Of a DNA stretch of 64,000 nt, positions 43,381 to 52,193 are shown one piece after another. The DNA lies in the NCBI GenBank assembly GCA_019635775.1, contig JAHBYU010000020.1, positions 1-64,000 on the forward strand. Direction: 5' to 3'. Origin of the DNA: Rhizobiaceae bacterium. GTDB taxonomy: Bacteria > Pseudomonadota > Alphaproteobacteria > Rhizobiales > Rhizobiaceae. Positions within the stretch are counted from its first letter, which is position 1; each line of letters starts with the position of its first letter. The notes beneath the pieces are model-generated. The model had not been told where the DNA came from and ran no database searches. It worked only from the letters and a program-made list of their open reading frames with translations. The position numbers and the translations under genes were made by a program.

Positions 43381-44680
43381 GGGACTGTCGGATATTTTGT
43401 GCGTGAGGCCGATTGTCGTCACTGGCTGACGAACCTCTCGCCGAAGACGACGGCGAATTGGGTTTTGGCCTCGAACCACTCACGCGGCGGCCGTTTCCAT
43501 TCTTCGGCCGCGTGGTTGAGAACCATATATAACAGCTTCATGGCCGCATCGTCACTCGGGAAGTGGCCCCTGGTTCGAACGGCGCGCCGCAGCTTCGAGT
43601 TCAACACCTCTATCTGGTTCGTGGTGTAGATGATCCGGCGCACGCTTTCGGGAAACGCGAAGAATGGAACGACGTGGTCCCAGTTTCTCCACCAGCTCAG
43701 CGCGATTGCCGGATAGCGCTGGCCCCAGTAGCCGGCCTCGAACTCTCCCAGCGCCTTCATCCCGGCTTCGGCGTCCTTGGCCCGGTAGATGGCACGCAGC
43801 GCCGGCACGACGGGCTTGCGGTCCTTCCACGACACGAACTCGAGCGAGTGGCGGATCAGATGCACGATGCAGGTTTGCACCACAGTCTGGGGAAAGACGG
43901 CGCTGATCGCTTCGGGAAAACCCTTCAGGCCGTCGACGACGGCGATCAGGATGTCGCCGAGGCCGCGGTTCTTCAGCTCGTTCATGACGCGCAGCCAGAA
44001 CTTCGCGCCCTCGGTCTGCTCGATCCAGATGCCCAGAATCTCCTTCGCGCCGTCGGGCAGAATGCCGAGCGCGATGTAGACGGCCTTGTTGCGCACGAAG
44101 CCTTCGTCCCTGATCTTGACCCGGATCGCATCGAAGAAGACCAGCGGATAGACGGCGTCGAGCGGCCGGTTCTGCCATTCGGCGACTTCTTCCAGAACAG
44201 CATCGGTGACGGTCGAGATCAGGTCCGGGGACACGTCGATGCCGTAGAGTTCCTCCAGGTGGCCGCGGATCTCGCGTACGCTCATGCCGCGCACATACAC
44301 GGAGATGATCTTGTCGTCGAACTCGGGGAAGCGGCGCTGGTATTTGGCGATCAGCTTCGGGTCGAACGTGCCGGCCCGGTCGCACGGGATCGAAAGCCGC
44401 ATCTTCGAGGTGCCCGTCAGCACCGTCTTCTTCGAATGCCCGTTGCGCCGGTTGCCAGGGCCGTCGGCCTCACGCTCATCGCCGAGGTGTTCGTCAAGCT
44501 CGGCGTTCAGAATGCGCTCCGAAAGCGCCTTCTTCAGATCGTCGAGCAGCCCGTCACGCGAAAATACCTCGTTCGGGTCGCGCCCGGCCAGCAGCCGGTC
44601 CAGAAGTTCCTTCTCGATTGCCATGCGATGATTCTCCTTCTCATCATCATGGCCTCACGCACGAAAATCCGGACAGTCCC
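43381..44680 (-). mobile_element. complete IS256-family insertion sequence
   Basis: The 1.3-kb element carries one transposase gene and imperfect inverted repeats: GGGACTGTCGGATATTTTGT at 43381-43400 continuing to GCGTGAGGCC, and its partner at 44651-44680, whose complement begins GGGACTGTCCGGATTTTCGT. It is bounded by a perfect 9-base direct repeat (GCTTGGTTG at 43372-43380 and 44681-44689). Intact ends and an exact target duplication indicate a recent insertion. Confidence 0.93.
43419..44624 (-). CDS. IS256-family transposase
   Basis: The 401-residue transposase is full length. Family features are NRRNGHSKKTVLTGTSKMRL near the N-terminus, the DDE-type core with VFFDAIRVKIRDEG and AVVDGLKGFPEAI, and the conserved tail region with TCIVHLIRHSLEFVSWKDRK, IIYTTNQIEVLNSKLRRAVR and TRGHFPSDDAAMKLLY. 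A leader with AGGAGAA precedes ATG 44624. It mediates movement of the surrounding element by a copy-paste-like circle route known for IS256. Confidence 0.96.
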   Translation of the reverse strand: MAIEKELLDRLLAGRDPNEVFSRDGLLDDLKKALSERILNAELDEHLGDEREADGPGNRRNGHSKKTVLTGTSKMRLSIPCDRAGTFDPKLIAKYQRRFPEFDDKIISVYVRGMSVREIRGHLEELYGIDVSPDLISTVTDAVLEEVAEWQNRPLDAVYPLVFFDAIRVKIRDEGFVRNKAVYIALGILPDGAKEILGIWIEQTEGAKFWLRVMNELKNRGLGDILIAVVDGLKGFPEAISAVFPQTVVQTCIVHLIRHSLEFVSWKDRKPVVPALRAIYRAKDAEAGMKALGEFEAGYWGQRYPAIALSWWRNWDHVVPFFAFPESVRRIIYTTNQIEVLNSKLRRAVRTRGHFPSDDAAMKLLYMVLNHAAEEWKRPPREWFEAKTQFAVVFGERFVSQ

Positions 44681-44769
44681 GCTTGGTTGCGCTTCTCCAG
44701 CACGGGGTGTTGCCACAAACCTCAAATCCGTTGAACTTCAACATGTGATATGTGCGACGGGGGGCCAAG

Positions 44770-44935
44770 ATGAGCTTGATAAACCTAAGTGACAGCGAGA
44801 AGCACGCTATCGGAGCAATCGACAGCGGGACGCTTCACGACCTCGTTGACCAGGCCATCAGGTCAGAGCATCTCGGAAAACTCTACAACTGCGGAGAATA
44901 CGTGGCCACCAAGCTCCGTACTTCGATCAAGCGCT
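44770..44935 (+). pseudogene. unrecognised small gene truncated by IS3 remnant
   Basis: ATG 44770 begins MSLINLSDSEKHAIGAIDSG, TLHDLVDQAIRSEHLGKLYN, CGEYVATKLRTSIK. It then joins sequence that belongs to the opposite-strand IS3 transposase at about 44935. The amino part looks like real protein but matches no family I know. The 3' part is lost. Confidence 0.45.
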
Positions 44936-45300
44936 TGCGGCCGTGGACAGATCTGCCCCGTACGACGCCCCTCAGGCCCATCTGCCGCATCAGGCGCGAG
45001 ACGGTGCAACGGGCGATGTCGAAGCCCTCGCGCTTCATCTGCCGCCATACCTTGCGCACACCGCAGACGCCGAAGTTCTCGTTGAACACGCGTCGCACCT
45101 CCACCTTCAGCACTTCGTCCCGCTTCACCCGTGCCGGCAGCCGGGAAGAATCGGCATGGCGGGCGGCATGCTCGTGATAGGTGGACGGGGCGATCGGCAG
45201 AACCCGGCAGATCGGCTCGACCCCGTAGACATCGCGATGGTCATCGACGAACGCCTTCATCGTCTGAATGGGCGGTCGAGCTCCGCCATCGCAAAATACG
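44936..45300 (-). pseudogene. IS3-family orfB, N-terminal part
   Basis: The frame shows [40 protein letters not shown] and KVWRQMKREGFDIARCTVSR, LMRQMGLRGVVRG. These match the N-terminal HTH_21 region of IS3 orfB. The DDE core that should follow is absent. Expression would need the usual -1 frameshift from orfA. Confidence 0.8.
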
Positions 45301-45586
45301 CCGATGCCTTGCGCAGGATCTCGTTCGCCTGACGAAGCTCCCGCACCTCGCGCCGAAGCCTGGACAGTTCCTCCTTCTCCGCACTCGTCGGGCCGGGCCG
45401 AACCCCTTCGTCCCGTTCGGCTTGGCGCACCCAGTTGCGCAGCGTTTCCCCCGAGCAGCCGATCTTCGCGGCGATCGACTGCATCGCAGCCCACTGCGAG
45501 CCGTGCTCCTCCTGGTGATCCAAAACCATCCGAACCGCGCGGGCGCGAACCTCGGGACTAAAGGGCGGTACTCTTTTCTTCGTCAT
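45257..45586 (-). CDS. IS3-family orfA transposase subunit
   Basis: The 109-residue protein has the HTH of IS3 orfA ([40 protein letters not shown]) and the leucine-zipper segment ([20 protein letters not shown]). It overlaps orfB in another frame, as normal for production of the OrfAB fusion by -1 frameshifting. It is intact, but orfB is truncated, so the element is dead. Confidence 0.9.
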   Translation of the reverse strand: MTKKRVPPFSPEVRARAVRMVLDHQEEHGSQWAAMQSIAAKIGCSGETLRNWVRQAERDEGVRPGPTSAEKEELSRLRREVRELRQANEILRKASAYFAMAELDRPFRR

Positions 45587-45637
45587 GGCTCCATTCTCTC
45601 AAGAGTTGGAGCCTCCGGGAAACCCGGCGCGGTTCAA

Positions 45638-45936
45638 TAGTCCTCCATGCTCTTGATATCAGCCGCAGTCCATGCGGCTACTTGAGCGAAGGTGGTGACC
45701 GTGTTCGTTTAGCTAGACGGCGCTCATTCACAGGCCCGATGCCAATCAAGCGCCGCAGATTGTCTTTACCGGTGGATTTAGCAGCCTTCAGCCTGGCCGA
45801 TCCGGTCTTTGCGGCCTTGATCTTCGCGGGTTTTGCAGGCGCTGCCCTAACATCCAGGCCGTCCATGCCTCGCAACGGCGTTACGAGGCCGACAAAACAA
45901 TCAGAAGATAAATATGGGTCAGGTGCATTGGCTTGA
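45638..45936 (-). pseudogene. helix-hairpin-helix protein remnant
   Basis: The minus strand reads PAKPAKIKAAKTG, then KDNLRRLIGIGPVNERRLAK in one frame and VTTFAQVAAWTAADIKSMED in another, with the frame change near 45705-45712. This is the DNA-binding-like HHH module (LIGIGPxNERxL...GVTTFAQIA) seen at the C-terminus of several alphaproteobacterial proteins. The IS3 end cuts it at about 45637, where the IS supplies the stop. The N-terminal part is missing. Confidence 0.6.
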
Positions 45937-46560
45937 TCAATCGGGTTCGCTTGAAAGTGTAGTGGCCACGAAGCCGGCGCCCAGTTGCGCGCCTTGTGCC
46001 GTGATGGTGTGGCCCACCCCCGGCAGAATGTGCGCGTGGACATTTAAGCCCGCTTCGCGCAGCGTTGCCGCGGCTTCGGTCGAGTTTCCGGCGGGAATGA
46101 CCGGGTCCACGGCCCCATGCACCATGAGTACCTGTGTCGATCTGGCTGGCGTGAAGGGTCGTGGCGAGGCGAGCCGGCCGGAATAAGCGATGACGGCGCC
46201 AAACGGCCAGCGTCCGATGGCATCGAGCGCCATGATGGACCCTTGGGAAAATCCGACAAGAACGACCCGGTCGAGTCGGCTCAGCAGTCCCTGCTGCTCG
46301 ATGATTCTGCGCAGGACATCATCGAACGCCGGTCTTGCCGCAGCGATGCGTTGCGGCCGGTTCGCCTCCGTTACACCGGAAATACCGAACCACTGCCGAC
46401 CGGAGCCGCCGCCGTCGAAGGCGAACGGGCCATCCGGGACCGCGAACGCGACCGTCGGCAGTGATGGCAGCCAGACCTGGGCAAGCGGTGCGAGATCGGC
46501 GCCACGACTGCCGACGCCGTGCAGGAAGATAACGAGGCTCTTGGCAAGGGAAGTGGCCAT
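45937..46560 (-). CDS. alpha/beta-hydrolase, phospholipase/carboxylesterase family
   Basis: The 207-residue serine esterase (PF02230-like) begins at ATG 46560 (MATSLAKSLVIFLHGVGSRG). The oxyanion motif HGVGSRG, nucleophile GFSQGS, the Asp segment MVHGAVDPVIP and the His segment LPGVGHTI form the catalytic triad. A cytoplasmic location is expected since no signal peptide is seen. It lies 37 bases downstream of the glutathionyl-hydroquinone reductase gene on the same strand and likely shares its transcript. Confidence 0.9.
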   Translation of the reverse strand: MATSLAKSLVIFLHGVGSRGADLAPLAQVWLPSLPTVAFAVPDGPFAFDGGGSGRQWFGISGVTEANRPQRIAAARPAFDDVLRRIIEQQGLLSRLDRVVLVGFSQGSIMALDAIGRWPFGAVIAYSGRLASPRPFTPARSTQVLMVHGAVDPVIPAGNSTEAAATLREAGLNVHAHILPGVGHTITAQGAQLGAGFVATTLSSEPD

Positions 46561-46597
46561 AGGGGATTTTCCTGTCTGGTAGTGAACGGACCGTCGG

Positions 46598-47554
46598 TCA
46601 AAGGCCGAGCTCGCTGAGATCAGGACCATCGGGCACGATGCCATTCGGATTGAGGGACTTGATCGAATAGTAGCCCTTCTTGATGTGATCGATGCTCACC
46701 GTGTCGCGGACGCCGGGGACGTCGAGCACCCGTTTCATGTAAGCGGTGAGATTGGGACACTCGGACAGGCGCCGCAGATTGCACTTGAACAGGCCATGAT
46801 AGGCCGCATCGAAACGCACCAATGTCACGAACAGACGGATATCAGCTTCGGTGAGTTGGTCACCGAGCAGGAACGGTTTGTCGGCCAGTCGGGTTTCCAG
46901 TTCATCAAGCATCGTGAAGACGCCGCGATAGGCTTCAGCATAGGCGATCTGGGTCGTGGCGAAGCCGGCGCGATAAACGCCATTGTTGAGAGCCGGGTAG
47001 ATGCGCTCATTCAACGCGTCGATGTCATCTCGCAGGGCTTGCGGATAAAGATCGACGCTTTCGTCGGCGAGTGCGCCAAACCCTGAATTGAACATGCGAA
47101 CGATTTCGGCGGACTCGTTGCTGACGATGGTCTTGCGCTTCTTGTCCCACAAAATCGGAACCGTGGCGCGGCCGGTGAAATCGCTGTCGGCCAGACTGTA
47201 GAGTTCGTGCATATAGGTGGCGCCGTTGAGTTCGTCCCGGTCGGCGCCAGGATAGTCGCCGAAGCGCCAGCCCTGGTCGGTCAATTCCGGCTTCACTACG
47301 GACACAGACACGATGTCTTCAAGCTTTTTCAGCTTGCGGGCAATCAGGGTGCGTGATGCCCAGGGGCAGATAAGCGCTACATAAAGATGATAGCGGTTGG
47401 CCTCCGCGGCGAAGCCGGCTTCGCCGGTCGGCCCAGCGCTGCCATCGGGGGTGATCCAGTTGCGGAAGCTGGAAATCTGGCGAACGAAGCCGCCCTTTTC
47501 GTCCTTGGCCTGGACCGGTTGCCAGTCCTGGGTCCACTTTCCGTTTACAAGCAT
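46598..47554 (-). CDS. glutathionyl-hydroquinone reductase (omega-class GST family)
   Basis: The 318-residue protein is of the YqjG/PcpF/ECM4 family. The catalytic Cys63 stands in YVALICPWASRTLIAR; other family motifs are GWRFGDYPGADRDELNGATY, YPALNNGVYRAGFATTQIAY and LGDQLTEADIRLFVTLVRFD. It reduces glutathionyl-hydroquinones with glutathione, aiding quinone detoxification. The upstream neighbours DoxX and the F420-oxidoreductase-like gene and the LysR regulator form one minus-strand stress cluster. Confidence 0.94.
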   Translation of the reverse strand: MLVNGKWTQDWQPVQAKDEKGGFVRQISSFRNWITPDGSAGPTGEAGFAAEANRYHLYVALICPWASRTLIARKLKKLEDIVSVSVVKPELTDQGWRFGDYPGADRDELNGATYMHELYSLADSDFTGRATVPILWDKKRKTIVSNESAEIVRMFNSGFGALADESVDLYPQALRDDIDALNERIYPALNNGVYRAGFATTQIAYAEAYRGVFTMLDELETRLADKPFLLGDQLTEADIRLFVTLVRFDAAYHGLFKCNLRRLSECPNLTAYMKRVLDVPGVRDTVSIDHIKKGYYSIKSLNPNGIVPDGPDLSELGL

Positions 47555-47623
47555 GATGCGTCTCCGTTCGTCAAAGAAGGTAGCCCGGACGCGGCGATAT
47601 GACGGCAGCGTCCGGGTCGGAGG

Positions 47624-48025
47624 TCAGCCACGCGCCTTTTGCAGGGCGTAGGCGCCGTTGCCGAGCAGTGCCAGCGCGGCAAGAGCAACGGCCCAGAATG
47701 CCGGGAACTCCCAGCCGCCATTGGGGTTGCTGAAGAAGAAGCCGGCCGCACCATGTGGGGCGTAGATCGAGCCGAGCAGGACCGGGATCAGCGCGATGGA
47801 AACCCAGCGGGTCCACACGCCCGCGATCAGGGCAAGGCCACCAAAAAGTTCGGCCGCGATGACCAGATAGGCGAGCGGTCCGGGAAAACCGAGGCTTTCA
47901 AAAAACCCGGCTGTACCTGCCGGCGTGAAGATAAAAATCTTCAAGCCTGCGTGGGCGAGAAAGAGGATGCCCATGCTGACGCGCAGCAGAAGGGCGGCAA
48001 GATTGGCGTTGTTGGTGTTATTCAT
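47624..48025 (-). CDS. DoxX-family membrane protein
   Basis: The 133-residue protein has four hydrophobic helices. DoxX features are LLLRVSMGILFLAHAGLKIF, GFFESLGFPGPLAYLVIAAE, LFGGLALIAGVWTRWVSIAL and the tail NGGWEFPAFWAVALAALALL. It is probably an inner-membrane quinone-linked redox protein. It lies between the F420-like reductase gene and the glutathionyl-hydroquinone reductase gene. Confidence 0.92.
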   Translation of the reverse strand: MNNTNNANLAALLLRVSMGILFLAHAGLKIFIFTPAGTAGFFESLGFPGPLAYLVIAAELFGGLALIAGVWTRWVSIALIPVLLGSIYAPHGAAGFFFSNPNGGWEFPAFWAVALAALALLGNGAYALQKARG

Positions 48026-48057
48026 GTCCGTGACTCCTGATGGTTGTGTTTTAAGCT

Positions 48058-48693
48058 TTAGACGGCTGCAGTCTGCCAGGTAGGGGCGATATCGGTGCCG
48101 AGCCCGCGCATGTAACCCAATTGGATGTTGAGACCGGCGACAGGCTCCAGATAGCGCGCGACACTCAGTGCGCCGACCTGAACGGGAACGAAGCCGGACT
48201 TGGCAACGATCGCCTCGACCGCTTGCGTTGCGGCCGCATCATCGCCGGCGATGAAGACGGTGGCAGAATTGCCGCCGACCTTGCCGCCCGCCTGCAGCAC
48301 CGACGCGAAGATGGTGTTGAACGCCTTGACCACCTTGGCCTTCGGCGCAAGCTTCTGGATTTCTTCGCCAGCACTGGTTGAATGACCGATGGTCAACCCC
48401 GAATAATCGGCGGTCAGCGGGTTGGTGATGTCGATGATAATCTTGCCTTCAAGATCGCCTACCGCGGCAATTGCATCGCCGGCTGCGTCGAACGGTACGG
48501 CGAGAACGACGATGTCAACATTGTCGGCTGCCGACGCGATGTCCGCGCCAGAAACATTGCCGCCCAGTTCATGAGCGGCTTCGCTGGCCTTGGCAACGTC
48601 GCGTGAACCTAGCGTGACCGAATAGCCGGCCTTGGAAAATACGCCGGCAAGGCCTTTGGCCATGTTACCGGTTCCGATGATCGCAATGGTCAT
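48058..48693 (-). CDS. NADPH-dependent F420 reductase-like oxidoreductase
   Basis: The 211-residue protein has the N-terminal NADP-binding motif IAIIGTGNMAKGLAGVFSKA and the family signature KIIIDITNPLTADYSGLTIG, then VVKAFNTIFASVL. Proteins of this F420-oxidoreductase-like fold in alphaproteobacteria mostly reduce small substrates with NADPH rather than F420. The true substrate is not visible. It is the first gene after the LysR regulator on the same strand and lies 32 bases before doxX. Confidence 0.9.
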   Translation of the reverse strand: MTIAIIGTGNMAKGLAGVFSKAGYSVTLGSRDVAKASEAAHELGGNVSGADIASAADNVDIVVLAVPFDAAGDAIAAVGDLEGKIIIDITNPLTADYSGLTIGHSTSAGEEIQKLAPKAKVVKAFNTIFASVLQAGGKVGGNSATVFIAGDDAAATQAVEAIVAKSGFVPVQVGALSVARYLEPVAGLNIQLGYMRGLGTDIAPTWQTAAV

Positions 48694-48814
48694 GATGATC
48701 TCCTTGAGCGGCGCGCTTGATCAACGCCGATGGCAAGGAGATAACTGGTTTCCTACTCAGATATTATCCCGACAGTCAGCAGTTGTTTAATTTCAGATTG
48801 GAATGAATGGTGAG

Positions 48815-49726
48815 CTACCAGCCTATGTCCCATTCCGGTCCGTTGCGGTAGTGGGCAATCAGGAAGTCCACGAAGACCCTGACCTTGATGGCGAGATGCC
48901 GGCCGGGCGGGTAGAGAGCATAGACGGAAAGCGGCTTTGGTTCGAATTCGCGCAGCAGCGGCACGAGCCGCCCGGCGCGGAACCGGGGGCCGGCAATGAA
49001 ACTTGGCGCGCGCGCTACACCGAGGCCCGCTTCTGCTGCGGTCAAAGCAACCTCGGCATTGGAAAAGCGCAATCGGCCAGTGACTTCGACAAGCGGTTCC
49101 GTGCCGTCCGTTTCGCGAAACGCCCACACACCCGGTTCGCGGAAATTGGTGTCGATGATGCAGTCGTGGGATTTTAGGTCGTTCGGCACGCTTGGCACTT
49201 GATGTTCGCGCAGATATGCCTCGGATACGCAGACCACAATGCGCGCCTCACACAGATGGCGAGCAATGAGGCTAGAATCGGCAGGACTACCGATGCGGAT
49301 CGCGACGTCGAATCCTTCGTCCACCAGACTGACGACCCGATCCGAGAAACTGATATCGAGTTCGATCTGCGGGAACTGCTGGGCGAACTCGACCAGGACC
49401 GGCGCCAGTTGCGTCGCACCGAAGGACACGGGCGCGGTGAGCCGCAGGCGACCACTCGGTGTGCCTGATGTGTTGCGCACCGAGTCCTCGACCGCGTCGA
49501 AATCAGCGAGCAGAACCCTCATGCGCTCGAAATAGGCTTGACCCGCTTCAGTCGCCGCGAGTGCGCGGGTGGTGCGGTTGAGCAGCCGAACGCCGAGTTC
49601 CGATTCCAGCCGTGACACCAGCTTCGACGCCTGGCCGGGGCTGGTTCGCAAACGTTCTGCGGCGCGGGCGAAGCTGCCCGCTTCCATTACCGCAACAAAC
49701 ATTCTGACGCATTCGAGCCGATCCAT
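48815..49726 (-). CDS. LysR-family transcriptional regulator
   Basis: The 303-residue regulator has an N-terminal winged helix (MDRLECVRMFVAVMEAGSFA, LRTSPGQASKLVSRLESELG) and a C-terminal effector-binding domain of the CrgA/AaeR-like subgroup (APVSFGATQLAPVLVEFAQQ, LDISFSDRVVSLVDEGFDVA). It lies 120 bases upstream of the redox cluster on the same strand and likely controls that cluster in response to an electrophile or quinone. This is the usual arrangement, although LysR genes are more often divergent. Confidence 0.92.
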   Translation of the reverse strand: MDRLECVRMFVAVMEAGSFARAAERLRTSPGQASKLVSRLESELGVRLLNRTTRALAATEAGQAYFERMRVLLADFDAVEDSVRNTSGTPSGRLRLTAPVSFGATQLAPVLVEFAQQFPQIELDISFSDRVVSLVDEGFDVAIRIGSPADSSLIARHLCEARIVVCVSEAYLREHQVPSVPNDLKSHDCIIDTNFREPGVWAFRETDGTEPLVEVTGRLRFSNAEVALTAAEAGLGVARAPSFIAGPRFRAGRLVPLLREFEPKPLSVYALYPPGRHLAIKVRVFVDFLIAHYRNGPEWDIGW

Positions 49727-49969
49727 GTCGAACTAGTAGCCGTAGACGCCCCTTGATCCAAGCCTGCTCGGTCTGCCGGTTGTCACAGTGCGTGTTTTAG
49801 TAATTCCCGGACACGGGTTCCGGTAAACCCGGACAGCAATGGAGTGCACCCCCTATTGTGAGACAGAGAAATTGCGAGACAATTTCGTACTCGTGATTGC
49901 AAATGCGGCATTTTCCGAGGATGTCGATAAGGTCTTTTCGTATTCCTCCGGGGGAGAGATAGTTGAGTC

Positions 49970-50254
49970 GAAGCAGATATTGCTCGACTCGGGCGCCTCG
50001 TTCCGACGGCCGGCGAGGCATTCGCTATGGACGTGGTCGGCAAACCTTTCCTGGAACGGAAGGGCGCGGGTCGTGCGCTCATGAAGGAGGTCCTGACCCT
50101 CGTGCAGATCCAGCACCAAGGCGAGAGCGTCATTGCGTCGCTTGGCGGGTTCGCTCTGGAATACTCTGGTGGGCGGCTCAGTAAGGACAGCTATCGTTAC
50201 AACACCGTGCTGATGCCGTCTGGCAGGGACGACGCCATTGTGGTTCATATGTGA
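49970..50254 (+). pseudogene. C-terminal remnant of a large plasmid protein
   Basis: The frame contains VGKPFLERKGAGRALMKEVL, TLVQIQHQGESVIASLGGFA, LEYSGGRLSKDSYRYNTVLM and ends at 50254. It resembles the tail of the very large helicase/methylase-like proteins encoded on alphaproteobacterial plasmids, as I recall them, but the identity is weak. An upstream stop at 49964 and loss of the N-terminus show it is a remnant. The rest of 49727-49969 holds no gene I can recognise. Confidence 0.4.
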
Positions 50255-50267
50255 TCGTCATAATCTC

Positions 50268-50295
50268 GTCCGAAAAATGTCTGTAAGTTTCGGAC
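50268..50295. promoter_or_regulatory. AbiE operator, upstream copy
   Basis: GTCCGAAA, 12 bases, TTTCGGAC forms a perfect 8-bp inverted repeat. An identical layout occurs 45 bases downstream. AbiEi antitoxins are known to bind paired inverted repeats in front of their operon. Confidence 0.8.
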
Positions 50296-50312
50296 ATACT
50301 GCCTTGCCACCC

Positions 50313-50340
50313 GTCCGAAAAAGTCCTACAAGTTTCGGAC
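50313..50340. promoter_or_regulatory. AbiE operator, copy abutting the start codon
   Basis: GTCCGAAA, 12 bases, TTTCGGAC repeats the upstream dyad exactly in arms and spacing. It ends one base before the ATG of the antitoxin gene, leaving almost no room for a leader and no ribosome binding site. Binding here would block the promoter or the start site directly. Confidence 0.8.
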
Positions 50341-51117
50341 ATGACAATCGATTCCCCCGATCTCAAGAAAGCCATGCTCGAGCGCATTCATGCAGATCCG
50401 CCGCGCAAGGTATGGACGCCAAGCGATTTCGTCGGCCTCGCCTCGCGCGACGCAGTCGACAAGGCGTTGCAGCGTCTGACAAAGACCGGCGCCCTGAGGC
50501 GCATCGATCGCGGGCTTTATGATCAGCCCGGATTCAACAAACTCACCCAAAAACCCAATCCGCCGGATCCACGCTCAGTAATTGATGCAGTCGGGCGACG
50601 CGACCAAACCCGGATGCTCGTTGACGGCATGACCGCCGCGAACGATCTCGGCCTAACCGACGCCGTTCCAGCAAAAATCGTGGTTCATACCGATGCACGC
50701 CGCCGTGCGATAAAACTTGGGAACGTGACGATCACATTCCGCCCAACCGCAGCAAGCAAGCTGTTCTGGGCCGGCCGCCCAGGGATGCGCGTCGTCCAGG
50801 CGCTTCATTGGTTGCGCGACCTCATGGCCCGCGAAGGGGAGAGCGATCAGGTTAGACGCAAGCTCGCAAAGCTCTTCGAGGATCCGGTTGCAGGGCCGCA
50901 GCTGAAAGCTGACCTCACTGCGGGCATGGCGGCATTGCCAACCTGGATGTGGGTGTTTCTCAAGCCCCTCATCGAAAAAGAGGCCGGGGTTGGCTACAGC
51001 CATATCGATGACGATGATCTGCATGCGGCCGCCGTCAGCCAGCCGGTGCAAAAACCACTTTCTGCGCAACAGAGACAAGCCGCTGCACGCGGTTCAGCCC
51101 GAACGACAAAGACATGA
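50341..51117 (+). CDS. AbiEi-like antitoxin / DUF6088 regulator
   Basis: The 258-residue protein has an N-terminal winged helix of the AbiEi type (VWTPSDFVGLASRDAVDKAL, QRLTKTGALRRIDRGLYD) and the C-terminal DUF6088 region (MLVDGMTAANDLGLTDAVPA, KIVVHTDARRRAIKLGNVTI). It should repress its own operon through the two dyads upstream and neutralise the toxin. It overlaps the toxin gene by 4 bases (ATGA), as in other type IV AbiE pairs. The start codon directly follows an operator arm. Confidence 0.92.
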   Translation: MTIDSPDLKKAMLERIHADPPRKVWTPSDFVGLASRDAVDKALQRLTKTGALRRIDRGLYDQPGFNKLTQKPNPPDPRSVIDAVGRRDQTRMLVDGMTAANDLGLTDAVPAKIVVHTDARRRAIKLGNVTITFRPTAASKLFWAGRPGMRVVQALHWLRDLMAREGESDQVRRKLAKLFEDPVAGPQLKADLTAGMAALPTWMWVFLKPLIEKEAGVGYSHIDDDDLHAAAVSQPVQKPLSAQQRQAAARGSARTTKT

Positions 51118-52193
51118 ATCCTGCTTTTGACGAAGTTCTCGCAGCCGGAGAGGACGCGATGTTGAGCGCCTTCGATACGACGGCGCAACGCCTCGGCTCG
51201 GCGGCCCAGAACATCGAGAAAGACTTCTGGGTCTGCTGGACGCTGGATGTCTTATTCAACGGTTTGGAAGAGGGAGGCCCTCGTCTCCTCTTCAAGGGCG
51301 GAACCTCCTTGTCGAAAGGGTTTGGTCTGATCAACCGCTTCTCCGAAGACATCGACGTCACGGTCTTTCGCGACGACATTGGCGAGCCGGCGACGATTGA
51401 GGAACTCGAAGGGCTCAGTGGCAAGAAACGCAAGGCGCGCCTCGACGCAATCAAGGTCGCCTGCAAAGCCTACATAAATGGCCCACTTCGCGCCGAATTG
51501 ACGCTGATACTGCAGGACCGGCTCAAGGCTACCGGCCTCAATGCCGACACACCGCGGGTCGAAGCTGACGACACCGACCCTGACGGGCAGACACTGTTAA
51601 TCTGGTATCCCGCGGCGACGCCACGATCGGATTATGTGAGGGCAGCCATTAAGATCGAGTCGGGCGCGAAATCTGCGCTCGATCCGAACGGCGAAGTGCC
51701 AATCAAACCCTATGTCGATGACGATCTTCCGGCGCTCGATCTGACCGTGCCAGCCGTGCGGACCGTCGATCCTGCACGCACCTTCTGGGACAAGGTCGTT
51801 ATTCTCCACGGGGCGCGGCGTTGGTTCGACAAGCGCGGTGAGTTGCGAGGGGGCGGCCAACGGGTGTCCCGTCACTACTATGATCTGCACCAACTTGCCG
51901 CAACACCGGTCGGTGCCACGGCCATCGAAGATAGGGCGCTCGGTGAGGATTGCGTCGCGCATGCCCGGATGTTCTTCAATCGACCCGACTTCGATCTCGC
52001 AAGCGCTGAGCCTGGCTCTTTCGCACTCGCGCCACATGATGCGATGATCGAGCAGCTCCGCGTTGATTACAGGGCGATGCAGGGCATGATCTTCGGTGTC
52101 CCCCCGGCGTTTGAAGCCGTGCTCGAGAGCATCGCTTCGCTTGAGGCCCGCCTGAATAGGAAGAACGCAGACGAAACCGGGGCGGGGCGATGA
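51114..52193 (+). CDS. AbiEii/AbiGii-type nucleotidyltransferase toxin
   Basis: The 359-residue protein has the polymerase-beta-like core: RLLFKGGTSLSKGF with GGTSLSK at 62-68, then RFSEDIDVTVF with Asp79 and Asp81 as metal ligands. AbiEii toxins transfer nucleotides, in known cases onto tRNA, blocking growth after phage attack. The C-terminus carries the usual HYYDLHQLAATPVG region. It overlaps the antitoxin gene and the small frame after it by 4 bases each. Confidence 0.93.
   Translation: MNPAFDEVLAAGEDAMLSAFDTTAQRLGSAAQNIEKDFWVCWTLDVLFNGLEEGGPRLLFKGGTSLSKGFGLINRFSEDIDVTVFRDDIGEPATIEELEGLSGKKRKARLDAIKVACKAYINGPLRAELTLILQDRLKATGLNADTPRVEADDTDPDGQTLLIWYPAATPRSDYVRAAIKIESGAKSALDPNGEVPIKPYVDDDLPALDLTVPAVRTVDPARTFWDKVVILHGARRWFDKRGELRGGGQRVSRHYYDLHQLAATPVGATAIEDRALGEDCVAHARMFFNRPDFDLASAEPGSFALAPHDAMIEQLRVDYRAMQGMIFGVPPAFEAVLESIASLEARLNRKNADETGAGR

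Larger units (their letters stand above)
44936..45636 (-). mobile_element. IS3-family element, truncated
   Basis: The right end, with the inverted-repeat-like TGAACCGCGCCGGGTTTCCC on the minus strand, lies at about 45617-45636. orfA is complete, but orfB stops after about 150 residues at the junction near 44936, so the catalytic region and the other end are missing. It also truncates the helix-hairpin-helix gene on its right. Confidence 0.8.
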
